Assembly (NCBI RefSeq): GCF_947498345.1
Contig: NZ_CANMJY010000001.1
Span: 124,001-188,000 of the forward strand
Source: an uncultured Winogradskyella sp.
GTDB lineage: Bacteria > Bacteroidota > Bacteroidia > Flavobacteriales > Flavobacteriaceae
Direction of reading: 5' to 3'
Length of the DNA stretch: 64,000 nucleotides
Part shown: positions 59,304 through 64,000 of the stretch, one piece after another
Position numbering within the stretch: position 1 is the stretch's first letter
Layout: every line of letters starts with the position of its first letter
The notes under the pieces: model-generated
Databases searched by the model: none
Seen by the model: only the letters and a program-made list of their open reading frames with translations
Told to the model about the DNA's origin: nothing
Translations under genes and position numbers: made by a program

Positions 59304-60056
59304 TTACCATTCCATATTAGGATAAGCACGTTGCATATATTGTAATTCAGCTAAAATATAACCTAAATGCTCTGTATGAATTCCTTGTTTACCTCCTTTT
59401 TGGAAGTATTTAATATCTGGAACCTCTATAGTTGCCTCTTCTAAAACTTCTGAAACATACTTGTAATAATTATCCTTAAGCTGAGTGATATCAACACCAA
59501 TTCCTTCTTCTACCATTGCTTTATCTGCTTCTGTTTGATGGAATAATTCGTCCGTATACGTCCATAAATCGTCAATTGCGTTTTGCATTTTTTGATGACT
59601 TTCTTCAGTACCATCACCTAACCGTTTTACCCAATCTGAAGAAAAACGCTCATGATAACTTACTTCCTTGACACATTTATTAGCAATTGCAGACAATGTT
59701 AAATCTGTACTTTTTTGTAATTCTCCCAAAAAAGCTAAATGGTAAGCATCAAATAAAAATTGTCTAGCAATTGTATATGCAAAATTAGTATTTGGTTGCT
59801 CAACCAAAAGTACATTCTTATAGTCACGCTCTTTTCTGAGCATTGCTATGTCATCTTCAGAGCGTCCATCTCCTGCAATTTTACCTGCATATTGAAAGTA
59901 GCTGCGTACTTGTCCAAACAAATCTAACGAAATATTAGTGCAAGCAATGTCAGTTTCTAAACTCGGCCCATGACCAGTTAATTCACCTAATCTTTGTCCA
60001 AGAATAAGGCTATTGTCTGCTATACCGAGAATGTAATTGTATAAATTGTTATTCAT
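59304..60056 (-). CDS. paaC: 1,2-phenylacetyl-CoA epoxidase structural subunit PaaC
   Basis: 250 residues, ferritin-like helical fold without a full di-iron site: 'LYNYILGIADNSLILGQRLGELTGHGPSLETDIACTNISLDLFGQ' type N-terminus and 'EVSYHERFSSDWVKRLGDGTEES' near 130. PaaC pairs with PaaA in the epoxidase core. It follows paaB with 37 bp containing a palindrome. Confidence 0.95.
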   Translation of the reverse strand: MNNNLYNYILGIADNSLILGQRLGELTGHGPSLETDIACTNISLDLFGQVRSYFQYAGKIAGDGRSEDDIAMLRKERDYKNVLLVEQPNTNFAYTIARQFLFDAYHLAFLGELQKSTDLTLSAIANKCVKEVSYHERFSSDWVKRLGDGTEESHQKMQNAIDDLWTYTDELFHQTEADKAMVEEGIGVDITQLKDNYYKYVSEVLEEATIEVPDIKYFQKGGKQGIHTEHLGYILAELQYMQRAYPNMEW

Positions 60057-60072
60057 AGTTTCTCTTAATGAG

Positions 60073-60092
60073 ATTCCTGCCTTCGCAGGAAT
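60073..60092. repeat. ATTCCTGC/GCAGGAAT palindrome after paaB
   Basis: ATTCCTGCCTTCGCAGGAAT has perfect 8-bp arms around CTTC and starts 1 nt after the paaB stop on the transcribed strand. It could be an mRNA hairpin that marks operon segment ends. No T run follows, so it is not a classical terminator. Confidence 0.75.
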
Positions 60093-60093
60093 G

Positions 60094-60384
60094 TTACATA
60101 TGTTTTACTTCGTCTGGCACATCATAAAATGTAGGATGACGATAGACTTTATCTTGAGCAGGCTCAAATAATTCTCCGTTATTTTCAGGGTTTGACGCTG
60201 TAATATGCTTAGATTCTACAACCCAAATACTCACACCTTCATTTCGTCTGGTATAGACATCACGTGCATTTTCGAGCGCCATTTCAGCATCGGCTGCGTG
60301 AAGACTTCCAAAGTGTCTATGTTCTAATCCGTTTTTACTTCTTACGAAGATTTCCCAAAGGGGCCAGTTTTTAATTTTAGACAT
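60094..60384 (-). CDS. paaB: 1,2-phenylacetyl-CoA epoxidase subunit PaaB
   Basis: 96 residues. 'WPLWEIFVRSKNGLEHRHFGSLHAADAEMALENARDVYTRR' is the PaaB signature, and the length fits. It bridges PaaAC and is needed for epoxidase activity. It starts just after a (GATTTTA)3 tandem repeat and ends at a palindrome. The preceding gene is paaA. Confidence 0.95.
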   Translation of the reverse strand: MSKIKNWPLWEIFVRSKNGLEHRHFGSLHAADAEMALENARDVYTRRNEGVSIWVVESKHITASNPENNGELFEPAQDKVYRHPTFYDVPDEVKHM

Positions 60385-60386
60385 AA

Positions 60387-60407
60387 GATTTTAGATTTTA
60401 GATTTTA
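60387..60407. repeat. (GATTTTA)3 tandem repeat before paaB
   Basis: Three exact 7-bp units lie immediately upstream of the paaB start codon on the transcribed strand. Copy-number change would alter the spacing to any ribosome-binding site. Confidence 0.85.
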
Positions 60408-60460
60408 GAAAAAAGAGCGAATAAAGCTAATATATCTCACATCTCAATTCTAATATCTCT

Positions 60461-61417
60461 TTAAACTGCTTGTTTTTCTTTTTCCGCCTGTTTCTTATCA
60501 GCATAGGCCATAGCTGCATCTCGTACCCATTCGCCACGTTGCCATGCACCGACTCTTGCTTTCATACGCTCTTTATTCATTGGTCCATGACCTTTGACTA
60601 CCTGCCAAAATTCATCCCAATCAATTTCGCCAAAATCATAACTTTGACGTTCTTCATTCCATTTTAAATCTGAATCTGGTATTGTTAATCCTAATACATC
60701 TGCTTGTGGCACTGTTTGATCAATAAATTGTTGGCGTAACTCATCATTTGTTTTACGCTTTAATTTCCATTTCATAGATTGTTCTGTATGCACCGATTTG
60801 TCATCAGTTGGCCCTAACATCATTAAACTTGGCCACCACCAACGATTTAAAGCATCTTGAGCCATTTCTTTTTGCTCTGGTGTACCATTACAAAGCTTCA
60901 ACATAATTTCAAAACCTTGTCTTTGATGGAAACTTTCTTCCTTACAAACACGAATCATTGCTCTTGCATAGGGTCCGTAGGATGTATTACATAATGGCAC
61001 CTGATTAATAATGGCAGCACCATCGACCAACCAGCCAATTGCTCCCATATCTGCCCATGTTAAAGCCGGGTAATTAAAAATACTAGAATACTTGGCTTTT
61101 CCGGTATGCAACTGCTCATATAGTTCATTCCGAGAAACACCAAGCGTTTCGCAAGCGCTGTACAAATACAATCCATGACCAGCCTCATCTTGCACTTTAG
61201 CCAGTAAGGCTACTTTGCGCCTTAATGATGGTGCTCTTGTAATCCAATTGCCTTCTGGTAGCATACCAACAATTTCTGAGTGTGCATGCTGAGATATCTG
61301 TCTAATATGTGTTTTGCGATACTTCTCTGGCATCCAATCTTTAGGTTCAATTTTCTCGTCGCGTTCAATACGTTCGTTAAATTGTTTTTCTAAGCTTTTA
61401 ATTTGTTCTTCACTCAT
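60461..61417 (-). CDS. paaA: 1,2-phenylacetyl-CoA epoxidase catalytic subunit PaaA
   Basis: 318 residues, ferritin-like di-iron monooxygenase. Candidate metal ligands lie in '[13 protein letters not shown]' (near 47), '[19 protein letters not shown]' near 73-90, and '[11 protein letters not shown]' near 155. With PaaC, PaaB and PaaE it epoxidises the aromatic ring of phenylacetyl-CoA. It follows paaE after 74 bp of AT-rich, AGCT-rich sequence. High confidence in the family. Confidence 0.96.
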   Translation of the reverse strand: MSEEQIKSLEKQFNERIERDEKIEPKDWMPEKYRKTHIRQISQHAHSEIVGMLPEGNWITRAPSLRRKVALLAKVQDEAGHGLYLYSACETLGVSRNELYEQLHTGKAKYSSIFNYPALTWADMGAIGWLVDGAAIINQVPLCNTSYGPYARAMIRVCKEESFHQRQGFEIMLKLCNGTPEQKEMAQDALNRWWWPSLMMLGPTDDKSVHTEQSMKWKLKRKTNDELRQQFIDQTVPQADVLGLTIPDSDLKWNEERQSYDFGEIDWDEFWQVVKGHGPMNKERMKARVGAWQRGEWVRDAAMAYADKKQAEKEKQAV

Positions 61418-61491
61418 TTCTTTTAGCTTTTGGCTATTAGCTCTTCGCTTTTAGCTAGTGAAACTTATTTTTCTTTTTCAATATATTTTCC

Positions 61492-62565
61492 CTAGACATC
61501 AAAGTCTACTACTACTTTTTCTGTTGTTGGTACAGCTTGGCAACTCAACACCAAGTTTTGTGACACTTCTTTTTCGTCTAGTGCGTAGTTAATTTTCATT
61601 TCTACAGAACCTTCTTTCACTTCGCATTTACAGGTACTACATACACCACCTTTACAGGCAAAAGGTAAATCTGCTCCAGCACCAAGTGCTGCATCTAATA
61701 TGTTATCATATTCCTTAGTCATGGTGAATAAAAACTCTTTTCCGCCATCAACAATTGTGACTTCTATACCTTCTACATTTTGCTGCGCTAAACGCTCTGT
61801 ACGTTTAATATCTTCTTCCGATAATCCAGTTACGAATAGCTCAAAATGTACCAGCTCTTTTGGTAATCCTACATTAATTAGATAATTACTTACATAATTG
61901 ACCATTTGTTCTGGGCCACATAGAAACACCTCGCTAGTGTCAGGAATATCGATAAATGTTTTGCAGAGCACTTGCATTTTCTCATCATTAAAACGCCCAT
62001 TAAATAAATCGATATCTCTTCGTTCTTTGGTTAAGAAATAATAGATTTCTAATCTTCCAAAATATTTATTTCTAAGTTGCTCAAGTTCTTCTTTAAAGAT
62101 AATAGATTTTGCTGTTTTATTAACGTAAAATAACTTACAAGTTGAATTCGGCTCGGAAGCCAAATGCGTTTTTATCATTGAGAGAACAGGTGTAATTCCA
62201 CTACCTGCCGCAAAAAACAAGTAGTTTTTTGCAGTATTTTCTTTCACCTCAACACCAAATGTCCCACTTGGTGACATTACATCAAGGCAATCTCCAACCT
62301 TCAATTCTTTATTAATATAAGTTGAAAATTTACCGCCTGGAATTTGCTTTACTGCAACTTGCCACTTAGCTTCATTTGGACTGGAACATAGTGAATACGA
62401 GCGCCGAACATCTTCTCCATTAATATCAGTTTTCAAGGTTAAATGCTGTCCTTGCCTAAAGCTGAATGCCTCTTGCAATTCTATAGGAATATCAAAAGTT
62501 ACAACGGATGTGTCTTCTGTTTCCTTATAAATATCTTCAACTTTTAAGTTGTGAAATTCTGCCAT
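61492..62565 (-). CDS. paaE: 1,2-phenylacetyl-CoA epoxidase reductase PaaE
   Basis: 357 residues: FAD-binding (about 1-110, 'RRSYSLCSSPNE'), NADPH-binding (about 115-240, 'AGSGITPVLSMI') and C-terminal 2Fe-2S ferredoxin (about 270-357, 'CKGGVCSTCKCEV' then a Cys near 340). It passes electrons from NADPH to the PaaA di-iron centre. It is the first pathway gene of the operon, after the TetR gene. A -7 element and a palindrome precede it. Confidence 0.95.
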   Translation of the reverse strand: MAEFHNLKVEDIYKETEDTSVVTFDIPIELQEAFSFRQGQHLTLKTDINGEDVRRSYSLCSSPNEAKWQVAVKQIPGGKFSTYINKELKVGDCLDVMSPSGTFGVEVKENTAKNYLFFAAGSGITPVLSMIKTHLASEPNSTCKLFYVNKTAKSIIFKEELEQLRNKYFGRLEIYYFLTKERRDIDLFNGRFNDEKMQVLCKTFIDIPDTSEVFLCGPEQMVNYVSNYLINVGLPKELVHFELFVTGLSEEDIKRTERLAQQNVEGIEVTIVDGGKEFLFTMTKEYDNILDAALGAGADLPFACKGGVCSTCKCEVKEGSVEMKINYALDEKEVSQNLVLSCQAVPTTEKVVVDFDV

Positions 62566-62569
62566 TTTA

Positions 62570-62590
62570 TGCCTGCGAAAACAGGTGTCT
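62570..62590. repeat. degenerate CCTG...CAGG palindrome before paaE
   Basis: GCCTGCGAAAACAGGTGTC has short CCTG/CAGG arms and resembles the repeat at 60073, degraded. Confidence 0.4.
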
Positions 62591-62621
62591 TTTAATTATA
62601 CTTACAACTTCTAATAATGAG

Positions 62622-62641
62622 ATTCCTGTCTTCACAGGAAC
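62622..62641. repeat. ATTCCTG...CAGGAA palindrome between tetR and paaE
   Basis: ATTCCTGTCTTCACAGGAAC has TTCCTG/CAGGAA arms and is preceded by TAATGAG. Confidence 0.65.
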
Positions 62642-62644
62642 TAG

Positions 62645-62660
62645 ACTAACAATTGTTAGT
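62645..62660. promoter_or_regulatory. perfect 16-bp palindrome, candidate TetR operator at the paaE promoter
   Basis: ACTAACAATTGTTAGT is fully self-complementary. On the minus strand it lies 8 nt after the -7 element TAACTTTG, so it covers the predicted transcription start. The adjacent TetR-family gene is the natural candidate regulator. Confidence 0.65.
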
Positions 62661-62668
62661 TTGTTCAG

Positions 62669-62676
62669 CAAAGTTA
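62669..62676 (-). promoter_or_regulatory. -7 promoter element of the paaE operon
   Basis: Read on the minus strand TAACTTTG equals the -7 of the marR gene at 105-112. No clear -33 TTG. It lies 17 bp after the TetR stop, so paa genes can be read separately from tetR. Confidence 0.55.
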
Positions 62677-62692
62677 TAAAATAAAATCTAAA

Positions 62693-63262
62693 CTATTTGT
62701 TAATTCCTGTTATCAGGATTTTACTCAATGTACTTGACAGTTCTTCGAGGTTAAGGTCTTCTTTCTTAGGTATCCAAATATATAATGACCGTAAAGTGGT
62801 TAGTATAGAAAACATCATAACATCTGGTTTAACATTTACTATCTCACCAGATACTATGCCTTCTTTAAGAATATTTCTAAAATCATTTTCATAATCTATA
62901 CGTAGTTTTTGATAATATTCTAGTTTTTCTTCAAGGTGCATCCAATCATTATTCAAAGATGCCATACCATATATGTTTTGGCTAGATATCCTTACATGTA
63001 GTTCAATTATGCTCTTCAATTTATCAATACAATTTTCATCTGAAGTTTGAATCAACTTCATGCCTTCTGTAAACTCTTCTGCTAAAGAAATTATGATAGT
63101 TTTGAGAATATCTTGCTTTGAATTTATATGATTATAGAGGCTTGCTGCTTTTATTCCCATAGCTTTTGCAAGGTCTCTCATGGTAACTGCACTATACCCT
63201 TTTTCTTTAAAGAGTTTGGCTGCTATTCTTATGATTTCTTGTTTGCGAGTTTCTTGTTTCAA
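62693..63262 (-). CDS. TetR-family regulator of the phenylacetate operon
   Basis: 189 residues. N-terminal HTH (about 8-50, 'GYSAVTMRDLAKAMGIKAASLYNHINSKQDIL') and a helical ligand-binding C-terminal domain. It heads the paa cluster and sits directly upstream of paaE, separated by a promoter and palindrome. By analogy with PaaR regulators, phenylacetyl-CoA could be the ligand, but this is inferred. The 47-bp gap to the divergent rhodanese gene is too short for a large regulatory region. Confidence 0.88.
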   Translation of the reverse strand: MKQETRKQEIIRIAAKLFKEKGYSAVTMRDLAKAMGIKAASLYNHINSKQDILKTIIISLAEEFTEGMKLIQTSDENCIDKLKSIIELHVRISSQNIYGMASLNNDWMHLEEKLEYYQKLRIDYENDFRNILKEGIVSGEIVNVKPDVMMFSILTTLRSLYIWIPKKEDLNLEELSSTLSKILITGINK

Positions 63263-63309
63263 ATAACTAAAATCTTATATTATTCGTAAATTTAAGCAAA
63301 AAAGAAGCT

Positions 63310-63615
63310 ATGGGATTTTTAGATTTTATTTTTGGTGCCAAAAAGCGTCAGGTTGAAACATACTTACAAAATGATGCTATTATATTAGATGTTAGAACGC
63401 AGCGCGAATGGGATGCGGGACATATTGAAAACTCTGTTCATATTCCTTTAGATGAACTAAGGAATAGAGTAAACGAATTAAAAATAGGTGATAAACCAGT
63501 TATTGTTTGTTGTGAGAGTGGTGTGCGTTCTGCAAAGGCTGCTAAGTTTTTAAATTTAAATAATATTAATGCCATTAATGGTGGAGGTTGGGTAAGTGTA
63601 AAAAATAAGCTATAA
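63310..63615 (+). CDS. cytoplasmic rhodanese-like protein
   Basis: 101 residues, a single rhodanese domain with 'IILDVRTQREWDAGHIENSVHIPLDEL' and the active-site loop 'VIVCCESGVRSAKAA' (Cys near 74). No signal peptide. It may carry sulfur as a persulfide. It is divergent from the TetR gene and its stop overlaps the converging DUF4230 stop. Not an obvious paa gene. Confidence 0.88.
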   Translation: MGFLDFIFGAKKRQVETYLQNDAIILDVRTQREWDAGHIENSVHIPLDELRNRVNELKIGDKPVIVCCESGVRSAKAAKFLNLNNINAINGGGWVSVKNKL

Positions 63616-64000
63616 TTTTAAATTTTGAAGACCTTCTATGGATTCGATAGGTGTTTGATTATATTCTAATGTCCAGCCCAAAGAATTTGTTAAAATAAAA
63701 AATTTTGAAAGCTCACTTATTAACCGATTTTGTGCATTAGATTTTAAGTCTGAAGCTTCAACTTTTTTCATCAATGAGGTGTTAATGGTCTTCTTAATTT
63801 CATTGTAATCATTAGCTTCAAATTGATTCAAAAAATCGGCTTGGATGTCATAATATTCAAAGTCTGGACTGATTTTTATTTCTTCTTCAGGAATACTTAA
63901 TATTTGTAAAGTTTTAGTAGCTTCGTTTACTTTATACTCTATTTTACTTAAATCATATCCTATCGTAACATCAGCATTAACAATTACAATAGCTCTTTTT
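63610..64000 (-). CDS. DUF4230 protein (N-terminus beyond the window)
   Basis: The minus frame stays open from the stop at 63610 to the window end. The track's 73-residue ORF starts at a TTG inside a longer gene. Upstream codons read ...VNADVTIGYDLSKIEYK and 'IPEEEIKISPDFEYYD', the DUF4230 signature. At least 129 residues are present. Function unknown. Its stop overlaps the rhodanese stop antiparallel. Confidence 0.88.
   Translation of the reverse strand, partial: KRAIVIVNADVTIGYDLSKIEYKVNEATKTLQILSIPEEEIKISPDFEYYDIQADFLNQFEANDYNEIKKTINTSLMKKVEASDLKSNAQNRLISELSKFFILTNSLGWTLEYNQTPIESIEGLQNLKL

Noticed and set aside
1-64000. tRNA, rRNA, tmRNA, insertion sequence or prophage genes
   Set aside because: No such genes or transposase/integrase motifs were seen in the ORF translations or gaps; a covariance-model scan would be needed for small RNAs.

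Overview
The window looks like chromosomal DNA from a marine member of the Flavobacteriaceae (Bacteroidota). The evidence is low GC content, Bacteroidota promoter elements (TAnnTTTG), lipoproteins with Cys-Ser-Asp-Asp-rich N-termini, type IX secretion (T9SS) C-terminal sorting domains, and flavobacterial families such as DUF4136, DUF4230, DUF5522, GEVED and the arsenosugar set. I see no rRNA, tRNA, CRISPR array, insertion sequence, prophage or replication origin. The longest stretch without an intact gene is 4201-4444 (244 bp). It holds a decayed copy of the 3' end of a polyferredoxin gene.

Layout: (1) 0.1-1.2 kb, a MarR regulator with a Cys-rich tail plus an AHSA1/SRPBCC protein behind a promoter with a perfect palindrome. 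(2) 1.2-4.2 kb, two family-2 glycosyltransferases and a YwqK/MORN-type repeat protein. (3) 4.4-13.9 kb, envelope and redox genes: a FadL-like barrel, a membrane polyferredoxin and FAD oxidoreductase, and, divergently, a DUF547 protein, an outer-membrane barrel, a GH113-like lipoprotein, a one-POTRA Omp85-like barrel, a PPP phosphatase and a lipocalin-like lipoprotein. (4) 14.5-22.9 kb, an eleven-gene minus-strand arsenosugar cluster (ArsM, ArsS, a nucleoside phosphorylase, two arsenosugar glycosyltransferases and a peroxidase-like protein) with a rhodanese, a DM13/T9SS protein, a sterol-desaturase-family enzyme, a DUF547 protein and a tail-anchored unknown. (5) 23.0-25.4 kb, divergent from it, XdhC, a polytopic membrane protein and a THEP1-type NTPase. 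(6) 25.4-32.7 kb, small membrane proteins, an orphan helical protein, two small exported proteins, hemL, a glucosaminidase/LysM lipoprotein and an ACC-deaminase-like enzyme. (7) 32.9-39.8 kb, a 1290-residue secreted protein, a small HExxH protein, a DUF5522 protein missed by the ORF track, urocanate hydratase and a DUF4136 lipoprotein. (8) 40-49 kb, a SulP transporter, two tandem bestrophins, and a branched-chain 2-oxoacid dehydrogenase E2 / ilvE / fused E1 operon divergent from an Lrp-type regulator. (9) 49-63.3 kb, a phenylacetate degradation operon led by a TetR regulator (paaE-A-B-C-D, VOC protein, paaG, a threonine-dehydratase-like gene, paaH, paaI, paaJ, atypical SDR, paaZ, paaF-like, paaY). 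(10) A rhodanese and a DUF4230 gene cut by the window end.

How they work together: the Paa proteins cover ring epoxidation (PaaABC(D)E), isomerisation (PaaG), ring cleavage (PaaZ) and beta-oxidation (PaaF/H/J), with PaaI and PaaY as rescue thioesterases. The ligase PaaK is not in the window. The branched-chain operon deaminates and oxidatively decarboxylates Val/Leu/Ile, and E3 is missing locally. The arsenosugar cluster methylates arsenite (ArsM), adds a deoxyadenosyl group (ArsS), releases adenine (phosphorylase) and glycosylates the product.

Most interesting: the arsenosugar operon and the divergent XdhC/membrane/NTPase operon carry the same 12-bp sequence (CAAAAAGTCTTA) directly at both predicted promoters, facing outward, which suggests shared control. 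Other points are a perfect ACTAACAATTGTTAGT palindrome at the paaE promoter, a PaaZ with a third DinB/DUF1569-like domain, a polyferredoxin gene remnant, two terminator-like hairpins on the start of the following gene, and a family of short palindromes between paa genes.
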